DNA of 64,000 bases from Alkaliphilus peptidifermentans DSM 18978 (GTDB lineage: Bacteria; Bacillota; Clostridia; Peptostreptococcales; Natronincolaceae). The stretch is from the NCBI RefSeq assembly GCF_900101495.1, contig NZ_FMUS01000001.1, positions 251,149 through 315,148 of the forward strand, read 5' to 3'. The notes under the pieces are model-generated. The model ran no database searches. It worked only from the letters and a program-made list of their open reading frames with translations, and was not told the DNA's origin. The translations under genes and the position numbers were made by a program. Below, one piece after another: positions 34,905 through 43,879 of this stretch. How positions within the stretch are numbered: the first letter of the stretch is position 1; each line of letters starts with the position of its first letter.

Positions 34905-34923
34905 CATACCCCCCTACTGTATG
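34905..34923. promoter_or_regulatory. CsoR operator candidate
   Basis: CATACCCCCCTACTGTATG: arms CATAC/GTATG enclose a C-rich core. This resembles the pseudo-palindromic G/C-tract boxes of CsoR regulators, and it lies 28 bases upstream of the csoR start. Confidence 0.6.
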
Positions 34924-35063
34924 TAAAGGGTGAATTTTGACAATAGTATTATATGTATTATTTATTAAATTAAATACCTTAAGCTTGATACAGCATTTAT
35001 CTCATTTTTTAGTATACAGATATGTATGGTTGCATTTAAACAATGATACTCTTTGATTGTTGC

Positions 35064-35105
35064 CAAAAAATATAACGAGAACTCTAAACATTAAAGAGTT
35101 CTCGT
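35064..35105 (-). terminator. Intrinsic terminator of the soluble chemoreceptor gene
   Basis: ACGAGAACTCT (35075-35085) pairs with AGAGTTCTCGT (35095-35105). The minus strand continues into TATATTTTTT. It lies 7 bases beyond the chemoreceptor stop. Confidence 0.85.
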
Positions 35106-35111
35106 AATTTT

Positions 35112-36593
35112 TTACCCTAGTGTCAAATCTCCTAAAACAATTCCTATTACTTGTCCATTGGATGCTTTTATTGGAAGTGAAATTGTTACACAGTAGTTTT
35201 TAGATTGTAATGAAATATATGGTTCAGAAGTATACTCCTTCCCTATAATTGCCTCTTGAAAGTAGGGCCGATGGGAAACATTGTCCTTTAACCATTCGTT
35301 GGTACCCTTAATTGCCATAGCCTTTGAGTCACCTTTACTGTCAACTATTGCAATTAGCTGAAAAAAGTCGTTCTCCTTAAGGGTTTTTCTTAAATATGCT
35401 AAATTGGTAGCTTCATCGTTTACAGTTAGCAGCTTTTCATTTGATGTAATACTTAGCAGAACATTTTTTGCCTGAGTTATTGCTTTTTTTGTAGTTTCAT
35501 CCATTACATATTCTTTAACAAAGCCTTCAACAATTTTTTGTACCTCTTTAGCCATTATTCCCATTTTTTTTATGGATTCGAAAATCAATTGTACTGATGC
35601 TGTTTGCTCTTCTGTTGAAGCTGCTGCCTCTTGTGAAAATGCTGCCGCTTTTTCTGTTGCTATAGCAATTTTTTCTATAGCTAAATTAACTTCCTTGACA
35701 AGATCTGCCTCCTTCTCTGCCAATGTATAAATACTATCAATAGAATAGGAGGTGCTCTCTGTTGACTCTATTACCTTTTTCAACTGATCTTTGCTATCGT
35801 TTGCCACTTGAATATCTGCTTTTGCTTTTTCAGTCTCTCTAATTATTTCTGTAGAAATTTCAATTATATTGGCTGCAATACTATTAACAATTGCTTCTAT
35901 ATCCTTGGCGAAATCAGAAGTTTGCTCTGCCAGTTTCCGCACCTCATTAGCAACGACTGCAAACCCTTTTCCTGATTCTCCAGCTCTTGCAGCCTCTATA
36001 GAAGCATTTAAGGCAAGCAAATTAGTATTATTACTAATCTCAGTTACAAATTTAGTAATTCTTTGAATCTTTTCAACCTCTTCTTTAAGAGTTTGCATTT
36101 TATTAGATAGTTCGAGACTCCAGCTGGAATTGCTCTGTAAAATATTTACAACATTTTCAAACACATGACTACTTTTCTTTACTGTTTCTACCATATCATT
36201 TGAAATTTCCTGTGATTTTTTTGCTTGATCTAATATGTCCATGATTCCTTTGTTCATTTCTCGTGTATAATCATTAATGTTTATAAGGGCTTCATTTTGT
36301 TGGCTTGATTCTGAGGCAATATCTGTAATTGCATTAGCTACTTCTTGGGAAGAGTCGTATATGTATTTAGTATTTGCCTCTAATTCATTTGCAAAATTCA
36401 TAGTTTTTTCATTAGCTGCAGACACCTGCCCTATTAGATCCCTAACCTTTATTATCATCTCATTAATATTGTCAGCTAATTGTCCTAAGCTAGAGCTAGA
36501 CTCTATTTTAACCTTTGTAGTTAGGTCTCCCTGAGATATCCGGGAGGTTGTTTCAATCATTTTATTAACCATCTTATTCTTTCCCAATAACAT
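35112..36593 (-). CDS. Soluble chemoreceptor with C-terminal sensor-like domain
   Basis: Methyl-accepting chemotaxis protein of 493 residues with no membrane segment. Start ATG 36593 has GGGGGAAGG upstream, so the N-terminus is not truncated. Residues about 5-60 resemble HAMP ([25 protein letters not shown]). Residues about 70-365 are the helical signalling domain, with hairpin-tip segment [20 protein letters not shown]. Residues about 370-493 look like a Cache/PDC-type sensor: [37 protein letters not shown] and [16 protein letters not shown] sensor after the signalling domain, in the cytosol, is unusual. Confidence 0.85.
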   Translation of the reverse strand: MLLGKNKMVNKMIETTSRISQGDLTTKVKIESSSSLGQLADNINEMIIKVRDLIGQVSAANEKTMNFANELEANTKYIYDSSQEVANAITDIASESSQQNEALININDYTREMNKGIMDILDQAKKSQEISNDMVETVKKSSHVFENVVNILQSNSSWSLELSNKMQTLKEEVEKIQRITKFVTEISNNTNLLALNASIEAARAGESGKGFAVVANEVRKLAEQTSDFAKDIEAIVNSIAANIIEISTEIIRETEKAKADIQVANDSKDQLKKVIESTESTSYSIDSIYTLAEKEADLVKEVNLAIEKIAIATEKAAAFSQEAAASTEEQTASVQLIFESIKKMGIMAKEVQKIVEGFVKEYVMDETTKKAITQAKNVLLSITSNEKLLTVNDEATNLAYLRKTLKENDFFQLIAIVDSKGDSKAMAIKGTNEWLKDNVSHRPYFQEAIIGKEYTSEPYISLQSKNYCVTISLPIKASNGQVIGIVLGDLTLG

Positions 36594-36723
36594 AATACCT
36601 TCCCCCTTGTTTGTACCACTTGAATTTTAAAAGCTTCTTTAACTAAATATTCAACAAATTTTTACAACTTCCTGTTTTTATATTTTAATATATTGTAAAC
36701 TTGTGGCATATTGAAGCTCTAAA

Positions 36724-37299
36724 TTACTCCTCACCCTCTTCAAGCTCACTTATTTTATTTGCTATGGAAACAGAGACTATAATTGACTGGGGATCTTGGG
36801 TAATATGAAATTCTTCACTTACCTCCATATCTGAAACTCTTAAAATGTCTCCTGGCTTAAAGCTTGAAACATCATACTCAAGCCTTTTAGGTATTCTTCC
36901 TGCTGTACATTCTACTTCTATATCCTTTATTTGCTGCTGCATTATAGCACCACCTTTTTCAACAAAGTGCTTTCCATTTAGTACTATTGGAATTTTAACA
37001 TTAATTCTCTGATCCTCAGATACTTTTTGAAAGTCCATATGTATAATTTTACGTGTTAAGGGATCCGTCTGGACTTCTTTTATAATAGTTGTGTAATTTA
37101 CTCCTCCGATATTAAGAATTACTAAACTATTTTCACCATTATTTCTAATAAGTGTTTCTACTTCTCTTCTGTTTATTTTTACCGGCAAGGTATTCATCCC
37201 TTTACTATAGATAACTGATGGAATATAACCTTCCTCTCGCACATGATGACTATCATTTTTACCTGACTTATTTCTAAGCTCACTTGTTAGTGTATACAC
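36724..37299 (-). CDS. rplY: Ribosomal protein L25 / Ctc family, copy 1
   Basis: L25/TL5/Ctc protein of 191 residues that binds 5S rRNA. The N-terminal L25 domain includes GYIPSVIYSKGMNTLPVKI and IIKEVQTDPLTRKIIHMDFQ, the 5S-contacting part. The C-terminal TL5 beta domain follows. Start is GTG 37299, 8 bases after GAGGAG. It is downstream of a second family member, separated by a terminator. Confidence 0.85.
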   Translation of the reverse strand: MYTLTSELRNKSGKNDSHHVREEGYIPSVIYSKGMNTLPVKINRREVETLIRNNGENSLVILNIGGVNYTTIIKEVQTDPLTRKIIHMDFQKVSEDQRINVKIPIVLNGKHFVEKGGAIMQQQIKDIEVECTAGRIPKRLEYDVSSFKPGDILRVSDMEVSEEFHITQDPQSIIVSVSIANKISELEEGEE

Positions 37300-37399
37300 A
37301 ACATCATCTCCTCTCATTTATTAGTGAATTATTGCCCATTAAGCTTAAACTATACTAATAATTGATGGAGACTTAGTAAAGAAACGGAATCCAAAATAA

Positions 37400-37428
37400 A
37401 AACAACCCGGCCATCTATTAGACCGGGT
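37400..37428 (-). terminator. Intrinsic terminator between the L25 genes
   Basis: ACCCGG (37428-37423) pairs with CCGGGT (37410-37405) and is followed by TGTTTTTA on the minus strand. Confidence 0.75.
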
Positions 37429-37433
37429 ACATT

Positions 37434-38030
37434 TTATAATATATCTTCTTGTTGTTCTTCAGCTTCTATTACCTTTGATGCATAAGCCATTGTTGCTATT
37501 ACTGCATTCTTATCTGTTAGTATTTCTATGTTTTTATTATTTGCAATACTTATATCTGCTAAAGTAATATTATCCTTTTCCTTTAGAATTTTAGCATCTA
37601 CCTCTACTCTATCTGGTAAATATTTAGGAAGTGTTTGAATGTCTACATCAGTTAATTGAACCTGTACAATTTCACTACTGGTTTCTACTTCATCCTTATT
37701 TATTATGTGAATTGGTAGTGAAATTTTTATTTTTTCATTTTCATTAAGCTTTTGTAAATCAACATGGAGTAAGGTGTTTTTCACAGGCATCCTTTGTACT
37801 TCTTTTATGATAGCAAAGCTTTTTTCACCTGCAAGATCTAAGCCTATCCTTATGCTGGTTCCATAGTGATTTAACAACTTTTGAAATTCCTTTTCATCCA
37901 AATAAAGATTTTGTGTCTCTTGCCCTCTGCTGTAGAGTATCGCCGGTAGCTTTCCTTCTCTTCTCACCTTTACAATACTATTCTTACCTACTGCGTCTCT
38001 TTCATAAACCTTTAATATAGGTGTTGCCAT
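37434..38030 (-). CDS. Ribosomal protein L25 / Ctc family, divergent copy 2
   Basis: Second L25/TL5-type protein, 198 residues. LPAILYSRGQETQNLYLDEK and IIKEVQRMPVKNTLLHVDLQ match the same domain as in the neighbour, and the C-terminal beta domain is present (TLPKYLPDRVEVDAKIL). The two proteins are clearly paralogous but well diverged. The stand-alone unit ends at its own terminator. Which of the two is the ribosomal form cannot be decided from sequence. Confidence 0.82.
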   Translation of the reverse strand: MATPILKVYERDAVGKNSIVKVRREGKLPAILYSRGQETQNLYLDEKEFQKLLNHYGTSIRIGLDLAGEKSFAIIKEVQRMPVKNTLLHVDLQKLNENEKIKISLPIHIINKDEVETSSEIVQVQLTDVDIQTLPKYLPDRVEVDAKILKEKDNITLADISIANNKNIEILTDKNAVIATMAYASKVIEAEEQQEDIL

Positions 38031-38160
38031 GTTTTTTCTCCCCTTTCAATGTCATGTTGTATTTATGCTTATTACTATTAAAACAGATTATTTTAAAAAT
38101 TGCAAATTTTTGTATTATATAAAACTGCTTCCTAGGCAGCCCAGGTTGATGACAAAGGCA

Positions 38161-38293
38161 TCAAAATGTAGACTGATCAAAAAATCACAGATTCGAGGCG
38201 CAAAAAAACCTAGCGACCGCAGCGTAGAAAAAGAATACGTAAGGGTGCTAGGTTTTTGAAGTAACGACGAATATGGGGGTTTTTCATCAGTCT
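38161..38293 (-). repeat. Dispersed ~130-bp inverted-repeat element, copy B
   Basis: Inverted copy of the element at 2337-2467, with about 80 percent identity by eye. Its terminal repeats are cleaner: AGACTGATCAAAAAA (38170-38184) and TTTTTCATCAGTCT at the right end. Internal ACCTAGC/GCTAGGT arms are retained. Flanking short hairpins (CTGC...GCAG near 38126-38140; GCTGCTTTCAAAGCAGC near 38296-38312) are not shared with copy A. Confidence 0.85.
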
Positions 38294-38314
38294 GAGCTGC
38301 TTTCAAAGCAGCCC

Positions 38315-38728
38315 TTAATCAATAGACCTAAGTATTCTTTCTGCGATATCGCTTAATCGTAGTTCTCCTACTATTTTGTCAACAGTAATAAATATAGTTT
38401 TAATTTCGTCCTCTGCCTCGTCATAATGATATGAATAGCTGTAGCATAGCATAGTAGCTGGCATAATGTCCTCTATTACTGCAACCTTTTCATCTGCTAA
38501 TTCCATTAATTCATCAATTAATTCTTCCTCAGAAAGGTCTTTAATATTGTCTATATCTAGCTCTTCCTTTAATTGATTTATATCATGAAAAATCTGATAA
38601 ATAAGGGTGTCCTCCCTCTTAGCTCCTTTTGTCAAATCCTTTACCCGCTTGAAATGATAATTTTCTTTTATCTTTGTATAGAATTCCTGACTGTCTATGA
38701 CTTCGTTACCTACAACTATATAGCTCAT
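38315..38728 (-). CDS. Conserved-looking acidic protein of unknown function
   Basis: Protein of 137 residues with ribosome site GGGAGGGG. I do not recognise a family. It is acidic and predicted mixed alpha/beta, beginning MSYIVVGNEVIDSQEFYTKI. A helical middle (LKEELDIDNIKDLSEEELID) and a beta-rich C-terminal half (EIKTIFITVDKIVGELRLSD) follow. It lies 13 bases after the TldE-like gene and is probably in the same operon, so a link to TldD/TldE maturation is possible but unproven. Confidence 0.65.
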   Translation of the reverse strand: MSYIVVGNEVIDSQEFYTKIKENYHFKRVKDLTKGAKREDTLIYQIFHDINQLKEELDIDNIKDLSEEELIDELMELADEKVAVIEDIMPATMLCYSYSYHYDEAEDEIKTIFITVDKIVGELRLSDIAERILRSID

Positions 38729-38741
38729 TATTACCCCTCCC

Positions 38742-40061
38742 TTAGCTCTCTCCAGTTACTTTAGACTTCATTAAAATAAAAGGTACATCCTCCATTGGTA
38801 TTTTCCCTAGTTTTGTATACTCTTCCTTTAAGGCATTTAAAAAGTTGCCCGAAATTATTGCTTTACAACCACCCATTAGTTGACCATTTATAACCTGAAT
38901 ACAATTTGGCGCAGTTAAGGAGTAGTTTCCACTTGTGGCATCCTGTGTATGCATACCTAATAAATCACATACTATAATTCCATTTTCAATTTTACTAATT
39001 GTATCTTGATAGCTCTCCATTACTGTACTATATAAGTGAATACTCCCTTTTCCTGCTGGAATTGGAGTTGGCTTTCTTTTTATTTTTTTTGCATATTTTA
39101 AATCTAATATAGGTGTTTGCAGCTTTCCATTTCTTAATAAAAGCACTTCTCCTCCTGGTACTCCTTCAAAGGTTGATATGTAAGACCCTTGATTATAAGG
39201 CAAAGTAGTGTTAATGCATAGATTTATGTCCCCTCTAATAACTTCTTCGGCCTTGTCAAAGTTGGCTTGGGAGAATGCAGATCGTTTATTAACAATGTGA
39301 CTTCCAAATAGGTTGTTTACTAAATAGTGACTGATAAAGCTTTCTGTCACCTCTGGTAGTAATAAGACATCCATTTCTCCACTCTTCAGCTTTTTTCTGT
39401 TTTTCAATTGATGAATTCTCATAGCTGTTTCACTTATTATCTGGTTTTTCTTTTCATTACTAATCTTCCTTCTATTTATAAAAGATTTACCGAAAATCTC
39501 GTCACCGTAAAGGTAAGTTGAAAAGGAGGTGGATAGATTGGATATAGCAAGTCCTTTAGAATTATAAATATATTGCTGAAACGTGCTGGCACTAACAGAA
39601 GCATCTATATTTTTGATTTCGCTCCCCACTAACTCCTTATGATAAGCTTCTAATAAATCAAATAAATATTCTTGATTATTATATACCATGTTATTAACTT
39701 CTATGTCGAATAGCTTAACCTTTGGGTATTGCTGTTCTATATATATGTCTGATCCTTCGGCTTCAGCAAAGGAAGCTTTTCTCCACAAATCTATCATCTT
39801 GTGAAAACTTTTTACTGTATTGCTTTGAAGTACAGCAACACTTCTCCTGTTATCCTGCCATATAATATAGATTTTTCCTCTAATACTCTCTTCTGCCTTT
39901 GGGCAGCTATAAACTCCTCCTAATTCATTGTTTTTCATTCCAACCTTTATTGAGGTGTTTTTATTAGCCCCGAAGTACCAGCCTTTAATCTGAAGTTCCT
40001 TCTTGTTACTTAACATATATTCTTTAATCTTATCTTCCAATTCTTTAATATATTCTTCCAT
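38742..40061 (-). CDS. TldE/PmbA-like inactive partner of TldD
   Basis: TldD/PmbA-family protein of 439 residues without the HExxxH zinc motif, as expected for the TldE subunit that with TldD forms a heterodimeric metalloprotease cleaving unstructured peptides. The family C-terminal part is seen in STFEGVPGGEVLLLRNGKL, DLLGMHTQDATSGNYSLTA and GGCKAIISGNFLNAL. It starts 1 base after the tldD stop. Confidence 0.85.
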   Translation of the reverse strand: MEEYIKELEDKIKEYMLSNKKELQIKGWYFGANKNTSIKVGMKNNELGGVYSCPKAEESIRGKIYIIWQDNRRSVAVLQSNTVKSFHKMIDLWRKASFAEAEGSDIYIEQQYPKVKLFDIEVNNMVYNNQEYLFDLLEAYHKELVGSEIKNIDASVSASTFQQYIYNSKGLAISNLSTSFSTYLYGDEIFGKSFINRRKISNEKKNQIISETAMRIHQLKNRKKLKSGEMDVLLLPEVTESFISHYLVNNLFGSHIVNKRSAFSQANFDKAEEVIRGDINLCINTTLPYNQGSYISTFEGVPGGEVLLLRNGKLQTPILDLKYAKKIKRKPTPIPAGKGSIHLYSTVMESYQDTISKIENGIIVCDLLGMHTQDATSGNYSLTAPNCIQVINGQLMGGCKAIISGNFLNALKEEYTKLGKIPMEDVPFILMKSKVTGES

Positions 40062-40062
40062 G

Positions 40063-41538
40063 TTACGCTCCCCCTATTATTACGTCTTTATTGGCTTCCA
40101 ATACTATAAAATAATGAGAGCCACCGCTTGAGGGTACACTTTGTCCTGCCTTGCCACAGGTTCCCTGTGCATCTAATTTCAACTCACCCAATGCTCCTAT
40201 AATGGCCTTTAAGGCTGAAAGAACCTTTCCACTAAATATTGCCGGCTGATACAATTTGCAGCTATCTCCTAATAAATATATTCCACTGCAATTAAAGACA
40301 AATTCACCTTGACTAGGTTTAACCTGTCCCCCTTTGTAACCAACTAAATATATAATTTCTTCATGTGGTTCTGCTAGATTATTCTCAAGTAAAATTTTAT
40401 AGAGCTCTTCTGGGGTAACGTCCTCTATTTCCTTTTCCATTGGTACAAAGCCTTCAACTTCTATTCGAATATTTGACATTCTTGGTAGGGGAATATGTCT
40501 ATAGCTTTCAACCCTGCCTGCTCCTGTTATTGGCACGGCAGCCTCAGAAGCAGAAAAAACATCTGATAGTGCCTCCTGTAATATTCCCTTCTCTACAATA
40601 TTAACTGGCCTTCTCTTTACACCATTAGCACTATATGGTTGATATGCATAATCTCCATCAACAGATTCGTCTATGATGGAAACAATTGAACTTGCTACAG
40701 CCTGACCTTTATTAAAGCCTCCTTTAGAATCTCCCAGTATAGAAGTTTTTAAGCCGTCACTTTCAACTGCGTGTCCAAAGGCTTCATGGGCTAGTCCCTT
40801 TGCTAATGGATAATCTAAAATAATTTTGTAGCTTCCTCCCTTAATTGTAGGTGCCTCTAAAAGCTCTATTGCTAGGTTGCAAGCATTTTTAGTTCGCTTA
40901 ACAAGACAATCTCTTTTATCTTTATCTATAAGTATAGAAGCATCACTCCCACTAATGGCAGATCTAGTTGTTGCAGTGTTTCCAGCCTTTGCCGTAATGG
41001 TATTTGATATTGCCACCCTTGGTAAATTATAGAAAACATCTGTGCCGTCGCTACGAATAATTCTCCATTGGTCTTCTATGAATTTATAAAAGGTTTCAAT
41101 TGATATGCAATTATATGAATCAATTATTTCTTTATTAAATTTTAATAATTGAATTTCTTCTTCCTCGATTTTTAGATAATCAAATGGATACTTTACAGAG
41201 GCATATGCTTTATCCTTAATGGAAGAAATTTTAAAAATCTCCTTATTCTTTTTTCCTCCCCTTTTATCTATTTGAAATGCAATATTTGCTGCTATTTCAA
41301 CCATTTGCAAGCAGCTCTCTTGGTCTATTTTCTCTGAAGAGGCAAATCCACATCCTCCATCCTTTGTAAACACTTGAATACCTATTCCGCCTGCCTCATT
41401 ATATGACATTTCTTCTGTTTCACCATTATTTATAACTATATATTTCGCCTTGGTTTTCTGTATTCTTAAAACTAGATAAACCCCTAATTTTTCTCCATAT
41501 TGCAACGTTTTTTTTACGATATCATCGAAGAACTCCAT
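40063..41538 (-). CDS. tldD: TldD metalloprotease subunit
   Basis: Catalytic TldD subunit of 491 residues. Zinc motif GLAHEAFGHAVESD (HExxxH). C-terminal segments PRMSNIRIEVEG and GTCGKAGQSVPSSGGSHYFI are typical. The N-terminal half carries the family beta/alpha region EEMSYNEAGGIGIQVFTKDG. In other bacteria TldDE matures peptide natural products or toxins. No precursor peptide is evident next to it. Confidence 0.92.
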   Translation of the reverse strand: MEFFDDIVKKTLQYGEKLGVYLVLRIQKTKAKYIVINNGETEEMSYNEAGGIGIQVFTKDGGCGFASSEKIDQESCLQMVEIAANIAFQIDKRGGKKNKEIFKISSIKDKAYASVKYPFDYLKIEEEEIQLLKFNKEIIDSYNCISIETFYKFIEDQWRIIRSDGTDVFYNLPRVAISNTITAKAGNTATTRSAISGSDASILIDKDKRDCLVKRTKNACNLAIELLEAPTIKGGSYKIILDYPLAKGLAHEAFGHAVESDGLKTSILGDSKGGFNKGQAVASSIVSIIDESVDGDYAYQPYSANGVKRRPVNIVEKGILQEALSDVFSASEAAVPITGAGRVESYRHIPLPRMSNIRIEVEGFVPMEKEIEDVTPEELYKILLENNLAEPHEEIIYLVGYKGGQVKPSQGEFVFNCSGIYLLGDSCKLYQPAIFSGKVLSALKAIIGALGELKLDAQGTCGKAGQSVPSSGGSHYFIVLEANKDVIIGGA

Positions 41539-41621
41539 TTAGTCACCTCTTTCTTAATTCTATTATTCTCGTTGTGGGGGACAAATCCTGCCACAATATA
41601 TCGTTAATTATTTGACAATTG

Positions 41622-42692
41622 TTAGTTGTTGTTTGTGGCTGCAATCAAAGAGGTAATGGGAATAGTTAATAGTAGTCCTATGCTTCCACATAAAGACCTA
41701 ATAATCTCTGAAGCAATATATTGTGTATTAACAATATCAACCAATGTCATTTCTCCTACAGCAAATAAAAACAATAGGGGTAGGGAGGTGCCAGCGTAGG
41801 CTAATATTAGAGTGTTGGTCATTGTTGCCATAATGTCTTTACCAACAGAAAGTCCAGAAAAAAATAGAGTTGATATTCTAACCTTTTTATTTGTTTTCTT
41901 TATTTCAAATACCACGGAGGTAATGGTCATACTGACATCCATTACAGCTCCTAAAACGCCTATTGTTATACCGCTATAAAGTAAGCCCCTATAGTCAATG
42001 TTTAAATTTGTTTGGGTAACAAGCATTTGTACTGTTTCATCTGATATTCCTGTAAGCTGAATAAGGTTGCCAAACAAGACTGCAAGAATTCCCGAAACAA
42101 TTGTACCTCCTATTGTTCCAAGTATAGCGCAAAGACTCTTTTTACTGAAGCCACTGATCAATATGAAGCTGGCAATAACAATAATACTACATACAAGCAC
42201 TGTAGAAAGGATAAAATTGTATCCCTGTATAATCATTGGCATGAATATCTTTACCAAGCATAGTCCAGTAATAATCAAAGCTATAAATGAACGGAAGCCT
42301 TTAAAGCCTCCAAATAAAATCAACAATGCAAAAAATAGAATCAAAAGTATTAATAAATAGCCATCTCTAACCACTTCTAAAAAAGCTATGCTTATTAGTT
42401 GATTGTTTTCAGTAGTTAATTGTACAAAAACTTTCATATTTTCAACCAGCTGTATGTTATATTTCGAACCTTCTATTAATCTATGATTAAACTGAATAAC
42501 ACTATCTTTAAATTCACCCTCTAATATTCTAACCTTTACAGACTGTACTGAAGCTTCATTTTGCTGGATTACTACCTCTTCTAATACTACTGCCTTTACC
42601 TTGGTGTACTCTTTATTTACTGCTATAGCATTTGCAGTTAACCAGTCACAAAATATGAGAAGCACTATTATTAAGCAGACTTTTTTAAGCAT
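41622..42692 (-). CDS. YibE/F family membrane protein
   Basis: Protein of 356 residues with an N-terminal membrane anchor, an extracytoplasmic beta-rich region (about 30-105) and seven or eight TM segments. YLLILLILFFALLILFGGFK, TLVCSIIVIASFIL-like segments and GVLGAVMDVSMTITSVVFEI are characteristic of YibE/F. Function is not established for the family. Single gene. Confidence 0.85.
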   Translation of the reverse strand: MLKKVCLIIVLLIFCDWLTANAIAVNKEYTKVKAVVLEEVVIQQNEASVQSVKVRILEGEFKDSVIQFNHRLIEGSKYNIQLVENMKVFVQLTTENNQLISIAFLEVVRDGYLLILLILFFALLILFGGFKGFRSFIALIITGLCLVKIFMPMIIQGYNFILSTVLVCSIIVIASFILISGFSKKSLCAILGTIGGTIVSGILAVLFGNLIQLTGISDETVQMLVTQTNLNIDYRGLLYSGITIGVLGAVMDVSMTITSVVFEIKKTNKKVRISTLFFSGLSVGKDIMATMTNTLILAYAGTSLPLLFLFAVGEMTLVDIVNTQYIASEIIRSLCGSIGLLLTIPITSLIAATNNN

Positions 42693-42891
42693 ATATCTAT
42701 GTCCTCCTATACTTTTTACTATATAGGATATATATTACATTAAATAACAACATATTAGCATTAATGAGGAAATTGTATAATTGCTTTTGGCTGATTCTTT
42801 ATAAAAAGTAACGGTTACAACAACAGTCTTTTTTAAATAAAAATAACCCAAAAGCATTTTCTCACTAACGGGCTTTTTCAAAGCATTATAA

Positions 42892-43425
42892 TTATAGCTG
42901 ACTATTAATTTTTCTTTTCTTCCATACCCTCAAAACTGCTATAGATGAAATATACGCTATTATATAAGCAAATATAGTTGGTATCAGTATGATAATTGGC
43001 TGTTTAATTAATTCTCCAAACACACCACCTACTGTGTATGCCATAATATAAAACACTAGTGGTATCTGTATCGCAGGGAAAAGACTCCCTGCAATTAATA
43101 TGTTTTTCTCTTTTCTATAACCTCCCAGCATTGAGCCGATTATATCTGTAGCAAATCCTGCTACAGCAGAAACAAAAAACATAATAATTGCAAAGCTACC
43201 TATCATTAGTCCTATTAGGATTCCAATAATAGTAGCTGTACCTGTCCGCTTAGTTTGATTAATTGCTAAGGTAATACCTGCCCCGTAAATTGGAGCAACA
43301 AAAATTGCCCTATATGCAGGAATTGGTAGAATAGCAAATAGAGGTACTAATATATACCCCAGTACAAACATCAATACAACTATCAGAGCTGTAAAAGTTA
43401 GATCTTTTAGTTTGAATGTTTTCAT
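42892..43425 (-). CDS. ECF-transporter S-component-like membrane protein
   Basis: Integral membrane protein of 177 residues with about five TM segments. The N-terminal FTALIVVLMFVLGYILVPL and the long Gly/Ala-rich middle resemble S components of group-II ECF transporters of the MptD type. The substrate cannot be inferred; no T or A component and no recognisable riboswitch lies beside it. An AGAGGAGCAG site precedes the ATG. Confidence 0.6.
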   Translation of the reverse strand: MKTFKLKDLTFTALIVVLMFVLGYILVPLFAILPIPAYRAIFVAPIYGAGITLAINQTKRTGTATIIGILIGLMIGSFAIIMFFVSAVAGFATDIIGSMLGGYRKEKNILIAGSLFPAIQIPLVFYIMAYTVGGVFGELIKQPIIILIPTIFAYIIAYISSIAVLRVWKKRKINSQL

Positions 43426-43555
43426 TATACTGCTCCTCTATAACCTTACATTTTTTCTTTATTATACATGAAGTATATCTTAATCTATGTGATTATAATC
43501 ATAAGATTAATAAAATTAGAATAAAGCTTGTCAACTTCTAAAGTTTAATATATGC

Positions 43556-43608
43556 AAAAAATAAGAGAAGAATATATTATAAGTATAATACATTCTTCTC
43601 TTATTTTT
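43556..43608. terminator. Intrinsic terminator of rpsF-ssb-rpsR
   Basis: Arms 43556-43572 (AAAAATAAGAGAAGAAT) and 43592-43608 pair perfectly. T-runs are present on both sides. It lies 24 bases beyond the rpsR stop. Confidence 0.85.
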
Positions 43609-43631
43609 AACATTTCTATATATTTTAAAAC

Positions 43632-43862
43632 CTAGTCTAATGTATAAGGTAGTAAAGCTAAATGTCTTGAACGCTTTATTGCTTGCGTTAAGTCTCTTTG
43701 ATGTATTGCACAGTTTCCAGAAATTCTTCTTGGAAGAATTTTACCACGCTCGGTTACATATTTTCTAAGCTTTTGAACTTCTTTGTAATCAATACGAGCG
43801 TTTTTGTCAGCACAGAAGGTACAAATTCTTTTCTTGCTTCTGCGTTTTCTCTTGTTGATCAT
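43632..43862 (-). CDS. rpsR: 30S ribosomal protein S18
   Basis: S18 of 76 residues. [19 protein letters not shown] and [20 protein letters not shown] with HLALLPYT are diagnostic. The CxxC pair and the later Cys mark the zinc-associated C+ form. Last gene of the rpsF-ssb-rpsR operon. Confidence 0.97.
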   Translation of the reverse strand: MINKRKRRSKKRICTFCADKNARIDYKEVQKLRKYVTERGKILPRRISGNCAIHQRDLTQAIKRSRHLALLPYTLD

Positions 43863-43879
43863 TCTTTTCCCTCCTTCTA

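Noticed and set aside
38029-38306. Open frames on both strands between the second L25 gene and the 137-residue gene
   Set aside because: They lie within the dispersed inverted-repeat element, lack ribosome sites and are rich in repeat-derived sequence.
42836-42885. Terminator after the ECF-S-like gene
   Set aside because: AAGCCC and GGGTT can pair next to a T-run, but the stem is only about five bases and the loop long; too weak to list.
43426-43555. Possible riboswitch before the ECF-S-like gene
   Set aside because: Only AT-rich sequence with a TTGACA box; no conserved aptamer core or stable stems.
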